A stretch of 64,000 nt of DNA from Petrocella sp. FN5 (lineage in GTDB: Bacteria; Bacillota; Clostridia; Lachnospirales; Vallitaleaceae), in the NCBI RefSeq assembly GCF_029210395.1, contig NZ_JARGDP010000002.1:1-64000 (forward strand), written 5' to 3'. The notes under the pieces are model-generated. The model was not told the DNA's origin. It made no database searches and saw only the letters and a program-made list of their open reading frames with translations. The position numbers were made by a program, and so were the translations under genes. Positions 28,531 through 40,143 of the stretch are shown here, piece by piece (the stretch's first letter is position 1; every line of letters starts with the position of its first letter).

Positions 28531-29151
28531 ATGGCAAAAGTATCTGTATACAATATGGATGGTAAACAAGTAGAAGAATTGGAACTTAATGATAGCATTT
28601 TTGGAGTAGAAATCAAAAACCATTTAATGCACATGTCCGTTGTTCAACAACTTGCAAATAAACGCCAAGGAACACAAAGCGCCAAAACACGTGCAGAAGT
28701 ACGTGGTGGTGGTAGAAAACCTTGGAGACAAAAAGGAACGGGTAGAGCTAGAATCGGTTCAATAAGAGCACCACATTGGACAGGTGGTGGTGTGGTTTTT
28801 GCACCAAAACCAAGAGACTACTCATTCAAACTTAATAAAAAAGAAAAAAGAATTGCCCTTAAATCTGCACTATCAGTAAAAGTTGCTGATGGAAAATTCA
28901 TCGTTCTGGATGAATTGGCTTTTGATGGTATAAAAACAAAAGATATGGTTAAGGTGCTTGACAACCTAAGTGTTAAAAAGGCCCTCATCTGTATTAATGA
29001 AAACAATAAAAATGTATTATTATCAGCTAGGAACATAGCAAATGTAGCAACAGCTCAAACCAATACGATTAATGTGTATGATATTCTAAAATACGATACA
29101 TTCGTAACGACTAAGGCAGCTGTGGCAACAATAGAGGAGGTGTACGCATAA
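28531..29151 (+). CDS. rplD: Ribosomal protein uL4
   Basis: A 206-residue 50S exit-tunnel protein. The tunnel loop is visible ([19 protein letters not shown]). The start is ATG 28531, because the strong site GAAGGAGG lies at 28516-28523. It shares one base with rplW (TAATG). Confidence 0.97.
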   Translation: MAKVSVYNMDGKQVEELELNDSIFGVEIKNHLMHMSVVQQLANKRQGTQSAKTRAEVRGGGRKPWRQKGTGRARIGSIRAPHWTGGGVVFAPKPRDYSFKLNKKEKRIALKSALSVKVADGKFIVLDELAFDGIKTKDMVKVLDNLSVKKALICINENNKNVLLSARNIANVATAQTNTINVYDILKYDTFVTTKAAVATIEEVYA

Positions 29152-29450
29152 TGGCAAGCATAAATTACTATGACGTACTACTTAAACCTGTAATCACTGA
29201 AAAAAGCATGGATCAGATGGGCGATCGTAAATACACATTTTCAGTGCATCCAGAAGCGACCAAGGTTCAAATCAAAGAAGCGGTTGAAAAAATGTTTAAA
29301 GGTGCTATCGTTCAAAAAGTCAATACTATGAATAAAGACGGTAAGACAAAAAGACGTGGTACAACAAGCGGTAAAACAGCTAAAACAAAAAAAGCGATCG
29401 TAACTTTGACAGCAGAGAGTAAAGAGATCGACTTCTTCGAAGGAATGTAA
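29151..29450 (+). CDS. rplW: Ribosomal protein uL23
   Basis: A 99-residue 50S protein at the tunnel exit, docking site for trigger factor and SRP. It has YYDVLLKPVITEKSM and the basic hairpin loop GKTKRRGTTSGKTAKTKKAI. Its start overlaps the rplD stop by one base. GAGGAGG lies inside rplD. Confidence 0.97.
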   Translation: MASINYYDVLLKPVITEKSMDQMGDRKYTFSVHPEATKVQIKEAVEKMFKGAIVQKVNTMNKDGKTKRRGTTSGKTAKTKKAIVTLTAESKEIDFFEGM

Positions 29451-29515
29451 AAAACACATTCCGGGGACACACACGGTAGCGTGGTAAGACGCTACAGGAA
29501 AGGAGCTAAAAGACA

Positions 29516-30352
29516 ATGGGTATTAGAAAATACAAACCTTATACACCTTCCAGAAGACATATGACGGCTTCTACTTTTGAGGAAATCACAAAATCAACAC
29601 CTGAAAGATCCTTAGTAGTGGCAATTAAAAAGAATTCAGGAAGAAACAATCAAGGTAAAATTACTGTGAGACACCGTGGTGGTGGCGCTAAAATAAAATA
29701 TAGAATCATTGATTTTAAAAGAAACAAAGATGGAGTGCCAGCTAAAGTAGCATCTATTGAGTACGATCCAAACCGTACAGCTAACATTGCATTGCTTCAA
29801 TATGCAGATGGTGAAAAGAAATACATTCTTGCACCTGTAGGCCTTAAAGTTGGATCCACATTAATGAGTGGCGCAGATGCAGAAATAAAAACAGGTAATG
29901 CATTACCACTTAGTAATATTCCGGTCGGTTCACAAATACACAACATCGAGATGAAGCCGGGTAAAGGTGGACAACTTGTACGTTCAGCCGGTAATGTAGC
30001 ACAACTTATGGCAAAAGAAGGTAAGTTTGCAACATTAAGACTTCCATCTGGTGAGATGAGAATGGTACCAAGCGAGTGTAGAGCAACCATCGGTCAAGTT
30101 GGTAATGTTGACCATGAGCTTATTACCATAGGTAAAGCGGGACGTAAGCGTCATATGGGTATTCGCCCAACTGTACGTGGTTCTGTAATGAATCCTTGTG
30201 ATCATCCACATGGTGGTGGTGAAGGTAAATCACCAATCGGTCGTCCAAGTCCAATGACACCTTGGGGTAAACCGGCACTTGGCCTTAAGACAAGAAAGAA
30301 AAACAAACATTCTAACAAATATATCGTGAGAAAACGTGGCAGTAATAAATAG
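29516..30352 (+). CDS. rplB: Ribosomal protein uL2
   Basis: A 278-residue 50S protein required for subunit joining and peptidyl transfer. It has [15 protein letters not shown], the RNA-binding core [15 protein letters not shown] and the C-terminal loop [20 protein letters not shown], which contains the histidine near the active centre. AAAGGAG lies upstream of the ATG. Confidence 0.98.
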   Translation: MGIRKYKPYTPSRRHMTASTFEEITKSTPERSLVVAIKKNSGRNNQGKITVRHRGGGAKIKYRIIDFKRNKDGVPAKVASIEYDPNRTANIALLQYADGEKKYILAPVGLKVGSTLMSGADAEIKTGNALPLSNIPVGSQIHNIEMKPGKGGQLVRSAGNVAQLMAKEGKFATLRLPSGEMRMVPSECRATIGQVGNVDHELITIGKAGRKRHMGIRPTVRGSVMNPCDHPHGGGEGKSPIGRPSPMTPWGKPALGLKTRKKNKHSNKYIVRKRGSNK

Positions 30353-30393
30353 TCACTCATCCATATCGATTAATGCAAAAGGAGGCTTTATAA

Positions 30394-30675
30394 ATGGCTC
30401 GTTCATTGAAAAAAGGACCATTTATTGATGGGCACCTACTAAAAAAAGTAGAGGCACTCAATGAAACCGATAGCAAACAAGTTATTAAAACTTGGTCAAG
30501 ACGTTCCACTGTATTCCCTGAGATGGTTGGACATACAATCGCCGTTCATGACGGTAGAAAACATGTACCGGTATACATCAGTGAAGACATGGTTGGTCAT
30601 AAACTTGGAGAATTCGTTTTAACCAGAACCTTTAGAGGTCATGGCAAAGATGAAAAGAAATCAAAAGTACGTTAA
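30394..30675 (+). CDS. rpsS: Ribosomal protein uS19
   Basis: A 93-residue 30S head protein. [20 protein letters not shown] opens it and [20 protein letters not shown] lies near the end. AAGGAGG is 8-9 nt upstream of the ATG. It is followed at 28 nt by rplV in the usual order. Confidence 0.98.
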   Translation: MARSLKKGPFIDGHLLKKVEALNETDSKQVIKTWSRRSTVFPEMVGHTIAVHDGRKHVPVYISEDMVGHKLGEFVLTRTFRGHGKDEKKSKVR

Positions 30676-30703
30676 TTATATGTACGAAAGGAGGCACTTT
30701 TAG

Positions 30704-31090
30704 ATGGCTAAAGGACATAGAAGTCAGATTAAACGTGAAAGAAATGCAAACACAGATAATAGAGCGAAAGCTAAAGTATCTTTTGCAAGAGTTTCTGACA
30801 CAAAAGCACGAATTGTACTAGACACCATAAAAGGTAAAGACGTTGTATCGGCCCTTGGTATATTAGCTTTTACACCAAGAAAAGCTGCACGTGTTATAGA
30901 AAAACTATTGAATTCAGCAATTGCAAATGCTGAAAATAATCTTGGACTTGATCCAAACAACTTATACATTCAAGAGACATTTGCCAATAAAGGACCAACA
31001 CTTAAGAGAATCAGACCAAGAGCTCAAGGTAGAGCTTTTAGAATTCAAAAAAGAACCAGTCACATCACGATTATCTTAAACGAAAGGTAA
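30704..31090 (+). CDS. rplV: Ribosomal protein uL22
   Basis: A 128-residue 50S protein lining the exit tunnel. It has FARVSDTKARIVLDTIKGKD and the tunnel hairpin GPTLKRIRPRAQGRAFRIQK. It carries a short basic N-terminal extension. AAAGGAGG lies upstream. rpsC follows after 12 nt. Confidence 0.97.
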   Translation: MAKGHRSQIKRERNANTDNRAKAKVSFARVSDTKARIVLDTIKGKDVVSALGILAFTPRKAARVIEKLLNSAIANAENNLGLDPNNLYIQETFANKGPTLKRIRPRAQGRAFRIQKRTSHITIILNER

Positions 31091-31102
31091 AGGAGGTAAG
31101 GC

Positions 31103-31756
31103 ATGGGACAAAAAGTTAATCCACACGGCTTAAGAGTCGGTATCATCAAGGATTGGGATTCAAGATGGTATGCCGAGAAAAATTTTTCAGATCTTCTGGT
31201 AGAAGACTTTAATCTTAGAAAATTTTTAAAGAAAAAACTATACTCTGCAGGTATCTCAAAAATCGAAATTGAAAGAGCATCTGAAAGAGTGAAAGTCAAC
31301 ATTCATACTGCTAAACCTGGTATTGTTATTGGTAGAGGTGGAACAGCGATTGACGAGACTAAAAAAGAAGTTGAAGCTATGGTAACAGGAAAAGTGATTG
31401 TCAACATTGTTGAAGTCAAAAGACCTGAGAAAACTTCTCAATTAGTAGCTGAAAACGTAGCGCTTCAATTGGAGAACCGTGTATCATTTAGAAGAGCTAT
31501 GAAACAAGTTATGGGACGCGCATTAAAATCAGGCGCAAAAGGAATCAAGGTACAATGTTCAGGACGTCTGGGTGGTGCTGAAATGGCACGAGTTGAAAGT
31601 TACAACGAAGGTAATATTCCACTTCAAACCCTTAGAGCTGACATTGACTATGGATTTGCTGAAGCAGATACAACTTACGGTAAAATTGGCGTAAAAGTAT
31701 GGATTTGCCATGGTGAAGTTCTTCCTAAGAAAGCTAACAAAGGAGGAAACAAATAA
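31103..31756 (+). CDS. rpsC: Ribosomal protein uS3
   Basis: A 217-residue 30S protein at the mRNA entry with helicase-related role. It has [20 protein letters not shown] and a KH domain with [13 protein letters not shown]. The C-terminal domain contains [28 protein letters not shown] precedes the ATG. Its stop shares one base with the rplP start. Confidence 0.98.
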   Translation: MGQKVNPHGLRVGIIKDWDSRWYAEKNFSDLLVEDFNLRKFLKKKLYSAGISKIEIERASERVKVNIHTAKPGIVIGRGGTAIDETKKEVEAMVTGKVIVNIVEVKRPEKTSQLVAENVALQLENRVSFRRAMKQVMGRALKSGAKGIKVQCSGRLGGAEMARVESYNEGNIPLQTLRADIDYGFAEADTTYGKIGVKVWICHGEVLPKKANKGGNK

Positions 31757-32181
31757 TGTTAATGCCAAAAAGAGTAAAAAGACGTAAACAATTTCGTGGA
31801 CGTATGACAGGTAAAGCCACTCGTGGTAACCAAATCATCTATGGTGAATTTGGAATCGTTGCAATGGAAGCTGCTTGGGTACGTTCCAATCAAATAGAAT
31901 CAGCCCGTGTTGCCATGACACGTTACATCAAGCGTGGTGGTAAAGTTTGGATCAAGATTTTCCCAGACAAGCCTGTAACTACTAAACCAGCAGAAACTCG
32001 TATGGGTTCTGGTAAAGGTTCACCTGAGTATTGGGTTGCGGTTGTAAAACCGGGACGCGTTATGTTTGAACTTGCAGGAGTTCCAGAAGAGACAGCTAGA
32101 GAAGCCCTAAGACTTGCAATGCACAAGTTGCCATTGAAATGTAAAATTGTTTCTCGCGCAGATTTAGAAGGCGGTGAATAA
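31756..32181 (+). CDS. rplP: Ribosomal protein uL16
   Basis: A 141-residue 50S protein near the A site. [20 protein letters not shown] matches the family start, so ATG 31756 is kept although a second ATG lies 6 nt on. The region [20 protein letters not shown] is conserved. GGAGG lies in the end of rpsC. Confidence 0.97.
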   Translation: MLMPKRVKRRKQFRGRMTGKATRGNQIIYGEFGIVAMEAAWVRSNQIESARVAMTRYIKRGGKVWIKIFPDKPVTTKPAETRMGSGKGSPEYWVAVVKPGRVMFELAGVPEETAREALRLAMHKLPLKCKIVSRADLEGGE

Positions 32182-32183
32182 TT

Positions 32184-32393
32184 GTGAAGTCAGCAAAATA
32201 TTTAGAAGAGTTAAGAAATAAGTCAGCAGCTGAATTACAAGAAGCGTTGGTACTTGCGAAAAAGGAATTATTCAACTTAAGATTCCAAAATGCAACCAAC
32301 CAATTAGAGAATACAGCTCGCATCACAGCAGTAAGAAAAAATATTGCAAAGATCCAAACAATTATTGCTGAGCAATTGCAAGCAGCTAAGTAA
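32184..32393 (+). CDS. rpmC: Ribosomal protein uL29
   Basis: A 69-residue two-helix 50S protein at the tunnel exit ([40 protein letters not shown]). The GTG start lies 2 nt after the rplP stop with GGCGGTGA upstream, indicating tight coupling. Confidence 0.96.
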   Translation: MKSAKYLEELRNKSAAELQEALVLAKKELFNLRFQNATNQLENTARITAVRKNIAKIQTIIAEQLQAAK

Positions 32394-32416
32394 TAATCTC
32401 GAAAGGAGGCATTGTT

Positions 32417-32674
32417 GTGACAGAAAGAAATCTGAGAAAAGTAAGAACCGGACGTGTTGTTAGTGACAAAATGGACAAAACTGTTGTTGTTGCCATTGAA
32501 GGCACAGTAAAACATCCATTGTATCATAAAGTAGTAAAAAGAACATACAAGCTTAAGGCTCATGATGAAAACAATGAGTGTGAAGTTGGCGATAGAGTAA
32601 AAGTGATGGAAACCAAGCCAATCTCAAAAGATAAGAGATGGCGTTTAGTGGAAATCATCGAGAAAGCAAAATAG
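32417..32674 (+). CDS. rpsQ: Ribosomal protein uS17
   Basis: An 85-residue OB-fold 30S protein. [20 protein letters not shown] and [20 protein letters not shown] are conserved. It begins with GTG behind AAAGGAGG. Confidence 0.97.
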   Translation: MTERNLRKVRTGRVVSDKMDKTVVVAIEGTVKHPLYHKVVKRTYKLKAHDENNECEVGDRVKVMETKPISKDKRWRLVEIIEKAK

Positions 32675-32698
32675 TATTCCCGAAAGGAGGTTTTCAGC

Positions 32699-33067
32699 AT
32701 GATTCAACAAGAATCTAGACTTAAAGTAGCTGATAATACAGGTGCCAAAGAAATCCTATGTATTCGTGTACTGGGAGGATCCACTAGAAGATATGCTAGT
32801 GTTGGTGATGTAATCGTTGCTACCGTTAAAGATGCAACACCAGGTGGCGTTGTAAAAAAAGGCGACGTGGTTAGAGCCGTTGTCGTTAGAACAGTAAAAG
32901 AAATCAGACGTAAAGATGGTTCATATATAAGATTTGATCAAAACGCAGCAGTTGTGCTTAAAGATGATGGTACTCCAAGAGGTACACGTATCTTTGGTCC
33001 TGTGGCAAGAGAACTTCGTGAGAAGAAGTATATGAAAATCTTATCACTAGCACCAGAAGTATTATAA
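32699..33067 (+). CDS. rplN: Ribosomal protein uL14
   Basis: A 122-residue 50S protein at the subunit interface. It starts [20 protein letters not shown] and ends in [27 protein letters not shown] is 8-9 nt before the ATG. Confidence 0.98.
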   Translation: MIQQESRLKVADNTGAKEILCIRVLGGSTRRYASVGDVIVATVKDATPGGVVKKGDVVRAVVVRTVKEIRRKDGSYIRFDQNAAVVLKDDGTPRGTRIFGPVARELREKKYMKILSLAPEVL

Positions 33068-33079
33068 GGAGGTGTACAC

Positions 33080-33418
33080 ATGTCAAAGATGAAACTTAAA
33101 ACCGGCGATACTGTAAAAGTAATCACTGGTAAGGATAAAGGCAAAGAAGGCAAGATTTTAGATGTCAACAGCAAGTCAGGTAGAGTACTGGTTGAAGGCA
33201 TTAACAAAGCAACTAAGCACACGAAACCAAGTGCGGCCAATCAACAAGGTGGTATCATACACAAGGAAGCCATGATTGATGCTTCTAATGTTATGTATAT
33301 GCACAAAGGTAAGCCGACCAAACTTGGCGCAGTCGTTTCCACGGTTGAGCGTAATGGCAAAACCAAAACTGTGCGTAAGCGTGTAGCTAAGACTACCGGT
33401 GAAGTCGTCGACAAATAA
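33080..33418 (+). CDS. rplX: Ribosomal protein uL24
   Basis: A 112-residue 50S assembly initiator with an N-terminal KOW motif ([20 protein letters not shown]). The conserved [16 protein letters not shown] follows. GGAGG lies just after the rplN stop. Confidence 0.97.
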   Translation: MSKMKLKTGDTVKVITGKDKGKEGKILDVNSKSGRVLVEGINKATKHTKPSAANQQGGIIHKEAMIDASNVMYMHKGKPTKLGAVVSTVERNGKTKTVRKRVAKTTGEVVDK

Positions 33419-33438
33419 TCGAAAGGAGGTCCATTCAA

Positions 33439-33978
33439 TTGAGTAGACTTATTGATACTTACAGAAATGAAATCGTTGAAGGTATGATGAAAAAATTCAA
33501 CTATACTAATAAATTACAAGTGCCAAAGATTGAAAAAATCGTCATCAATATGGGTGTCGGTGAAGCTAAAGAAAATCAAAAAGCTATGGATTCTGCAGTG
33601 AGTGATCTTACAACTATTGCAGGTCAAAAGCCACTTGTAACAAAAGCAAAAAAATCAGTAGCAGCCTTTAAATTAAGAGAAGGTATGAGCATTGGTACGA
33701 AGGTAACCCTTCGTGGCAAGAGAATGTATGAGTTCCTAGACCGACTTGTCAACTTATCTTTACCACGTGTTCGTGACTTTAGAGGTGTTAACCCTAACTC
33801 TTTCGATGGTAGGGGTAACTATGCAATGGGCATTAAGGAACAACTTATATTTCCGGAGATCGAATATGACAAGATTGACAAAATCAGAGGTATGGATATC
33901 ATCATTGTTACAACTGCTAACACAGATGAAGAAGCTAGAGAGCTACTAACTCAATTCGGAATGCCTTTCAGAAAATAA
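33439..33978 (+). CDS. rplE: Ribosomal protein uL5
   Basis: A 179-residue 50S protein that binds 5S rRNA. It has [40 protein letters not shown] and [20 protein letters not shown] 33439 is the start, supported by AAAGGAGG and by the family N-terminus [12 protein letters not shown]. Confidence 0.97.
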   Translation: MSRLIDTYRNEIVEGMMKKFNYTNKLQVPKIEKIVINMGVGEAKENQKAMDSAVSDLTTIAGQKPLVTKAKKSVAAFKLREGMSIGTKVTLRGKRMYEFLDRLVNLSLPRVRDFRGVNPNSFDGRGNYAMGIKEQLIFPEIEYDKIDKIRGMDIIIVTTANTDEEARELLTQFGMPFRK

Positions 33979-33993
33979 AGGAGGTAATAATCA

Positions 33994-34179
33994 ATGGCTA
34001 AAACGTCAATGAAGGTTAAACAACAACGTAAACCCAAATTCTCCACACAAGCTTACACCCGTTGCAGACTTTGCGGAAGACCTCATAGTGTATTGAAAAA
34101 ATACGGTATATGCAGAATTTGTTTCAGAGAACTTGCATACAAAGGACAAATCCCCGGTGTTAAAAAAGCTAGTTGGTAA
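33994..34179 (+). CDS. rpsZ: Ribosomal protein uS14, zinc-binding type
   Basis: A 61-residue 30S protein with the zinc ligands CRLC and CRIC, the short form typical of Gram-positive bacteria. It contains [20 protein letters not shown] and ends [16 protein letters not shown] lies 9 nt upstream. Confidence 0.97.
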   Translation: MAKTSMKVKQQRKPKFSTQAYTRCRLCGRPHSVLKKYGICRICFRELAYKGQIPGVKKASW

Positions 34180-34206
34180 ACAACATATAGGAAGGAGGCA
34201 ATTATC

Positions 34207-34608
34207 ATGACAATGAGTGATCCTATTGCAGATATGCTTACAAGAATTAGAAACGGTAACACAGCAAAGCATGACATTGTAAAAGTTCCATCATCAAAGA
34301 TGAAACTTGCTGTTGTTGATATATTAGTAAAAGAAGGTTATGTCAAAAACTATAAAGTTATAGCGGACGGCGCTTTCAAATCAATTAGAATCGAACTTAA
34401 GTATGGTGCGGATAAGAATGAAAAAGTTATTTCCGGTATCAAAAAGATATCAAAGCCAGGACTTAGAGTTTATGCAAGCAAAGATGAGTTACCATCAGTA
34501 CTTGGTGGACTTGGTACAGCGATTATATCAACAAATAAAGGTCTGATTACAGACAAAGAAGCTAGAAAGCTAAATGTTGGTGGCGAGGTTATAGCCTTTA
34601 TCTGGTAA
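34207..34608 (+). CDS. rpsH: Ribosomal protein uS8
   Basis: A 133-residue 30S protein binding 16S helix 21. It has [16 protein letters not shown] at the start and the C-terminal [21 protein letters not shown] second in-frame ATG at 34213 is possible; 34207 matches the family better. A 194-nt spacer to rplF interrupts the otherwise tight operon. Confidence 0.97.
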   Translation: MTMSDPIADMLTRIRNGNTAKHDIVKVPSSKMKLAVVDILVKEGYVKNYKVIADGAFKSIRIELKYGADKNEKVISGIKKISKPGLRVYASKDELPSVLGGLGTAIISTNKGLITDKEARKLNVGGEVIAFIW

Positions 34609-34654
34609 ATCAACCGGTTATGCTACCAAGCATTATAAAGATTTCTTAAAGCAC

Positions 34655-34760
34655 TAGAAATTAACTTTAAACTATGATAGTCTGTTTAAGACTGTCAATA
34701 GACACCTTGAGTATATGCAAAATCCATGCAAGTGTCTGATTAGGTGAAAAGATAGTTTCA
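34655..34760 (+). promoter_or_regulatory. Structured spacer between rpsH and rplF
   Basis: Within the 194-nt gap, AGTCT / AGACT forms a small hairpin near 34678. GACACCTTG (about 34700) pairs with CAAGTGTC (about 34728) with one bulged C. No terminator and no convincing promoter are visible. A leader or processing role is possible but unproved. Confidence 0.35.
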
Positions 34761-34802
34761 AGATAGAAGCTGTTTTAATTTAACCGTAAGGAGGAAAAAA
34801 GA

Positions 34803-35342
34803 ATGTCTCGAATTGGAAAATTACCAATTACTGTTCCGACTGGTGTTGATGTTACAATAACAAAAGAAAACTTTGTTACTGTAAAAGGACCAAAAGGAAC
34901 AATAGCAAAGCAAGTACCAAAAGAAATGGAAATAAAACTTGAGGGTTCAGAAGTCGTGGTTACAAGACCGAGTGAACTTAAAAAGATGAAATCATTACAT
35001 GGGCTTACAAGAACGTTAGTCTTTAATATGGTTGAAGGTGTAACGAATGGTTACACAAAAGTACTCGAGATCAATGGTGTCGGATATAGAGCTAAAAAAG
35101 ACGGTAGAAAACTAGACCTAAGTTTAGGTTATAGTCATCCTGTAGTTATGGAAGATCCAGAAGGTATTGAATCTGTGGTTGAAGGCAATAAGATAACCAT
35201 CAGCGGGATCAGCAAAGAAAAAGTTGGTCAATACGCAGCCGAAATCAGATTCAAAAGACCACCAGAGCCCTATAAAGGCAAAGGTATCAAGTACATTGAT
35301 GAAATCATCAAACGTAAAGAAGGAAAAGCTGGTAAGTCATAA
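34803..35342 (+). CDS. rplF: Ribosomal protein uL6
   Basis: A 179-residue 50S protein with two related domains. It has [36 protein letters not shown] and the terminal [24 protein letters not shown] is upstream of the ATG. Confidence 0.97.
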   Translation: MSRIGKLPITVPTGVDVTITKENFVTVKGPKGTIAKQVPKEMEIKLEGSEVVVTRPSELKKMKSLHGLTRTLVFNMVEGVTNGYTKVLEINGVGYRAKKDGRKLDLSLGYSHPVVMEDPEGIESVVEGNKITISGISKEKVGQYAAEIRFKRPPEPYKGKGIKYIDEIIKRKEGKAGKS

Positions 35343-35435
35343 GCATAGACTTAGTCTTGCCTAAGCACCTTTATATGAAATTGATGATTCTTCGGACAAC
35401 TTTCATAATAAAATTGACAAAGGGGTGAAATCCAA

Positions 35436-35804
35436 ATGATTAAGAAAATATCCAGACAAGCAGTTCGTGTTAAAAAACACTTGAAAATAAGAAACAAAAT
35501 TTCAGGTACTCCTGCTAGACCAAGATTAGCTGTTTATAGAAGCAATACGCATATCTATGCTCAGATAATTGATGATGTTAAGGGCAACACACTCGTTGCA
35601 GCTTCAACTGTAGAAAAGGCAATCAAGGAGACATTGGAAAAAACCAACGATATAGCCGCAGCAAAAGCTGTTGGTGATGCTGTTGCGAAAAAAGCAATTG
35701 AAAAAGGCATCGACGCTGTTGTTTTTGACCGTGGTGGGTATATTTACCATGGCAAGATCAAAGCATTAGCTGACGCAGCTCGAGAAGCTGGGTTAAAATT
35801 CTAA
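35436..35804 (+). CDS. rplR: Ribosomal protein uL18
   Basis: A 122-residue 5S-rRNA-binding protein. It has the basic N-terminus and [20 protein letters not shown], and ends [27 protein letters not shown] precedes the ATG. rpsE follows after 16 nt. Confidence 0.97.
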   Translation: MIKKISRQAVRVKKHLKIRNKISGTPARPRLAVYRSNTHIYAQIIDDVKGNTLVAASTVEKAIKETLEKTNDIAAAKAVGDAVAKKAIEKGIDAVVFDRGGYIYHGKIKALADAAREAGLKF

Positions 35805-35820
35805 GTAAGGAGGTTGACAC

Positions 35821-36330
35821 ATGAAGCGAAACATTATAGATTTTAATGGCTTAGAACTTAAAGAAAAAGTCGTAACCATTAAACGTGTAACGAAGGTTGT
35901 AAAAGGTGGACGTAACTTCAGATTCACAGCAACGGTTGTTGTTGGGGATGAAAACGGACACGTTGGTGCCGGCATGGGTAAAGCTGTGGAAATTCCAGAA
36001 GCAATCCGTAAAGGTATAGAAGATGCAAAGAAAAAAATGATTGAGATTCCACTAGATGAAAATAACAGTATACCACATGACTGGTTAGGGAAATTCGGTA
36101 GTGCTTCTGTTTTACTAAAAAGAGCACCTGAAGGTACCGGTGTTATAGCTGGTGGCCCTGCACGTGCTGTGCTTGAGCTTGCTGGTATCAAAAACATCAG
36201 AACAAAATCCCTAGGTTCAAACAATAAGGCAAATCTTGTTGCAGCAACCATTACAGGGCTTAGTCAGTTAAAAACACCAGAGCAAGTAGCCAATCTTCGT
36301 GGTAAAACAGTAGAAGAAGTATTAGGTTAG
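35821..36330 (+). CDS. rpsE: Ribosomal protein uS5
   Basis: A 169-residue 30S protein involved in decoding fidelity. It has the double-stranded RNA-binding-like N-terminal domain ([40 protein letters not shown]). The C-terminal [19 protein letters not shown] follows. AAGGAGG precedes the ATG. Confidence 0.98.
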   Translation: MKRNIIDFNGLELKEKVVTIKRVTKVVKGGRNFRFTATVVVGDENGHVGAGMGKAVEIPEAIRKGIEDAKKKMIEIPLDENNSIPHDWLGKFGSASVLLKRAPEGTGVIAGGPARAVLELAGIKNIRTKSLGSNNKANLVAATITGLSQLKTPEQVANLRGKTVEEVLG

Positions 36331-36342
36331 GAGGGAACCAAG

Positions 36343-36525
36343 ATGGCAGATAAATTAAAAATTACTTTAGTTAAATCGACAATTGGCGCCAAACCTAAAC
36401 ACAAGTTAACCGCTGAAGCCTTAGGTTTAACAAAACTTAACAAAACAGTAGAACAAAGTGACAATGCGGCAATTAGAGGTATGATTCAGTCGATCGTGCA
36501 CTTAGTAAAAGTTGAAGAAGTTTAG
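36343..36525 (+). CDS. rpmD: Ribosomal protein uL30
   Basis: A 60-residue 50S protein, [20 protein letters not shown] and [25 protein letters not shown] starts immediately after the rpsE stop. Confidence 0.97.
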   Translation: MADKLKITLVKSTIGAKPKHKLTAEALGLTKLNKTVEQSDNAAIRGMIQSIVHLVKVEEV

Positions 36526-36555
36526 TCGAAAAAACAATAAGGAGGTGTAACCGAC

Positions 36556-36996
36556 ATGAATTTAACAGATTTAAGACCTGTATCGGGTTCAAAAAAGAAG
36601 AAATTCATAAAAGGTAGAGGTCACGGTTCTGGAAACGGTAAGTTTGCAGGTAGAGGTCGTGATGGTCAGAACTCACGTTCAGGCGGGGGTACTAGACCGG
36701 GCTTTGAAGGTGGACAAATGCCTTTATATAGACGTCTTCCAAAAAGAGGATTTACTTGTCTGAATTCAAAAGAGATCGTTGCCATTAATGTGGACGCGCT
36801 AAATGTATTTAGAGCAGGATCCGTCATCACAGTTGAAAAATTACAGGAAAAAGGGATTATCAACAACCCACAAGACGGTGTCAAAATCTTAGGAGATGGA
36901 GAATTGACTAAGAAATTGACGGTTCAAGTGAATGCTTTTAGTAAATCAGCCATTGAGAAAATCGAGGCTGCTGGTGGGAAAGCAGAGGTGGTATAA
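36556..36996 (+). CDS. rplO: Ribosomal protein uL15
   Basis: A 146-residue 50S assembly protein with a long Gly/Arg-rich N-terminal extension ([20 protein letters not shown]) and a globular C-terminus. The stop codon is directly followed by the TTG start of secY, so the pair is translationally coupled. Confidence 0.97.
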   Translation: MNLTDLRPVSGSKKKKFIKGRGHGSGNGKFAGRGRDGQNSRSGGGTRPGFEGGQMPLYRRLPKRGFTCLNSKEIVAINVDALNVFRAGSVITVEKLQEKGIINNPQDGVKILGDGELTKKLTVQVNAFSKSAIEKIEAAGGKAEVV

Positions 36997-38259
36997 TTGT
37001 TTAAGACACTTCGAGATGCTTTTAAAATAGAAGACTTAAGAAAAAGAATACTGTTTACATTTTTCATGTTATTTGCCATTCGTTCAGGTGCTGCCATTCC
37101 TATCCCAGGGATTGACAGCCGTGGTATCCTAGAGTACTTTAATAATAATAGTGAAGGACTACTAGGGATGTTTGATGCTTTTTCAGGTGGTGCATTCAAG
37201 AACATGACCATTTTTGCTCTTGGTATTATCCCGTACATCAACTCATCCATCATCATGAACCTTCTTACAATTGCGATTCCTGCACTTGAAGAAATGCAAA
37301 AAGACGGTGAAGACGGTAGGAAAAAGATTGCGAAAATCACAAGATATGCAACGATTGGATTCGCAGTGATTCAAGCAACTGCTATTAGCATCGGATTTAG
37401 AAGTTATTTTGTTAACTACAACTTCTGGTCTGTTATTGCAGCCATTGTTACAATGACGGCTGGAACAGCATTCTTGATGTGGTGTGGTGAAAAAATCACT
37501 GAAAACGGCGTAGGTAATGGTATTTCACTCATTATTACCGTAAATATCTTATCAGGTCTTGGTAGTGGCGCTTTAACATTATACGAGTTATTTATGAGCA
37601 GTGAAGTGGTAAAAGCAATTATACTCTTGGTTGTTTTCTTCTTAATGATTGTGTTTGTCGTCTTGATCCAATTAGGTGAAAGACGCGTACCGGTTCAGTA
37701 TGCAAAAAGGGTCCAAGGACGTAAGGTGTATGGAGGTCAATCGACCCACATACCCATGAAAGTGAATATGGCTGGTGTTATTCCTGTAATATTTGCATCA
37801 TCCTTATTACAATTTCCAGCGACCATTACTTCTTTTATCACTGCAAGCCCTTCAGGTTGGTGGGGTAAGACTTTAGAAGTGATTAGTATCAGTAATCCCT
37901 ATGGTGCTGCAATATACTTTGTACTCATTATAGCGTTTGCTTATTTCTATACAGCCATAACATTTAATCCTTATGATGTGGCAAACAATATGAAAAAGAA
38001 TGGTGGTTTTATACCAGGGATTCGTCCTGGTAAACCAACAGTAGAATATTTATCAAAGGTGCTTAGTAGACTTGTATTAATCGGTGCTGTCATGCTGGGT
38101 ATCATAGCTTTAGCTCCCGTAGGGCTAACCGCAGTTACGAAGATTCAATTGAATTTCGGTGGAACCTCACTGATCATCGTAGCCGGAGTTGCACTTGAAA
38201 CTGTTAAGCAGGTTCAATCACAACTTGTCATGAGACATTACAAAGGTTTCTTAGGATAA
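36997..38259 (+). CDS. secY: Preprotein translocase subunit SecY
   Basis: SecY is the membrane channel for protein export. The 420-residue, ten-helix protein shows the plug/TM2 region FDAFSGGAFKNMTIFALGII, the cytoplasmic loop RVQGRKVYGGQSTHIPMKVN and the C-terminal tail QSQLVMRHYKGFLG. TTG 36997 abuts the rplO stop; the N-terminus FKTLRDAFKIEDLRKRILF is typical. It partners SecE (10777). Confidence 0.98.
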   Translation: MFKTLRDAFKIEDLRKRILFTFFMLFAIRSGAAIPIPGIDSRGILEYFNNNSEGLLGMFDAFSGGAFKNMTIFALGIIPYINSSIIMNLLTIAIPALEEMQKDGEDGRKKIAKITRYATIGFAVIQATAISIGFRSYFVNYNFWSVIAAIVTMTAGTAFLMWCGEKITENGVGNGISLIITVNILSGLGSGALTLYELFMSSEVVKAIILLVVFFLMIVFVVLIQLGERRVPVQYAKRVQGRKVYGGQSTHIPMKVNMAGVIPVIFASSLLQFPATITSFITASPSGWWGKTLEVISISNPYGAAIYFVLIIAFAYFYTAITFNPYDVANNMKKNGGFIPGIRPGKPTVEYLSKVLSRLVLIGAVMLGIIALAPVGLTAVTKIQLNFGGTSLIIVAGVALETVKQVQSQLVMRHYKGFLG

Positions 38260-39081
<822 letters not shown>

Positions 39082-39084
39082 TAG

Positions 39085-39864
39085 ATGGCAATATTAATAA
39101 AAAGCGATTCAGAGATTGAGATTATGCGACAGGCCAATGCCATTGTAGCTAATGCCCACGAAGCAGTGGCAAAGGCTATAAGAGTAGGTGTGTCAACTTA
39201 TGAGCTTGATAGGATTGCTGAAGACTTCATACGGAGTCAAAACGCTACCCCTTCCTTTCTAGGTTATGGTGGTTTCCCTGCTTCTATATGTACTTCTGTC
39301 AACGAAGCTGTTGTTCATGGTATTCCCAGTAAACATCAGATTATAGAAAATGGAGACGTTTTAAGTGTTGATATTGGCGCCTATTTCAATGGTTATCATG
39401 GTGATGCAGCAAGAAGTTATGCTGTAGGTCAAGCATCTGAGGATGCCATCAAACTCATTGAAGTGACGAAGGCAAGTTTCTTTGAAGGTATTAGATATGC
39501 TAAGCCCGGTGCTCATTTACATGAAATATCTGCAGCCATCCAAAATTATGTGGAGGCGCATGGTTTTTCAGTCGTAAGAGATTTGGTTGGACACGGTATA
39601 GGTAAAGATTTACATGAAGAACCTCAAATACCTAACTACAAGCCCATCGGACGCGGGCCAAAACTTCAAAAAGGCATGGTACTTGCCATTGAACCAATGG
39701 TTAACGCAGGACGCTATAATGTTCGAACTTTAAGTGATGACTGGACAGTTGTGACTTTGGACGGATCATTATCTGCCCACTATGAAAACACAATACTGAT
39801 AACGGATACAGGTTATGAATTACTGACGATTTTGAATCAAGGTGAGTGCAATGATAAAAATTGA
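39085..39864 (+). CDS. map: Methionine aminopeptidase, type I
   Basis: It removes the initiator methionine from nascent proteins, using a dinuclear metal site. The 259-residue product has the expected ligands in SVDIGAYFNGYHGDAARSY (two Asp), GHGIGKDLHEEPQIPNY (His) and the two Glu near LAIEPMV and ENTILIT. GTAGGTG lies upstream. Its 3' end overlaps the next gene by 14 nt. Confidence 0.97.
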   Translation: MAILIKSDSEIEIMRQANAIVANAHEAVAKAIRVGVSTYELDRIAEDFIRSQNATPSFLGYGGFPASICTSVNEAVVHGIPSKHQIIENGDVLSVDIGAYFNGYHGDAARSYAVGQASEDAIKLIEVTKASFFEGIRYAKPGAHLHEISAAIQNYVEAHGFSVVRDLVGHGIGKDLHEEPQIPNYKPIGRGPKLQKGMVLAIEPMVNAGRYNVRTLSDDWTVVTLDGSLSAHYENTILITDTGYELLTILNQGECNDKN

Positions 39865-40123
39865 GCTTGGTCAAGTTGTAAAATCTACGGCAGGTCGAGA
39901 TTGTGGAGAGCTCTTTATTATATTAGATATAAAAGAGGCATATGTATATATTGCAGATGGTAAACGCAGACGCATAGAAGCTCCCAAAAAGAAGAAGTAC
40001 AAGCATATTCAAATCACTTATAAGATTGCAGATGAAATAGCCGGTAAATTAAAGCACAATGAGAAAATCACCAATGCCGATATCAGAAATAGTTTAAAAG
40101 ATTATCAACAAACCCTAGAATAA
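39851..40123 (+). CDS. KOW-domain RNA-binding protein (L14e-like)
   Basis: A 90-residue product beginning MIKIELGQVVKSTAGRDCGE, a KOW/SH3-like fold, with a basic patch GKRRRIEAPKKKKYKHIQIT. Similar small proteins sit between map and infA in many Clostridia and are annotated as KOW-domain RNA-binding proteins; their exact function is not known to me. ATG 39851 has AAGGTGAG upstream; an in-frame GTG at 39842 is less likely. It overlaps map. Confidence 0.85.
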   Translation: MIKIELGQVVKSTAGRDCGELFIILDIKEAYVYIADGKRRRIEAPKKKKYKHIQITYKIADEIAGKLKHNEKITNADIRNSLKDYQQTLE

Positions 40124-40143
40124 GCCTAATTAGGAGGTAGACC

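Noticed and set aside
32096-32563. 155-codon minus-strand frame across rplP, rpmC and rpsQ
   Set aside because: It covers three conserved ribosomal genes in antisense and has no ribosome binding site.
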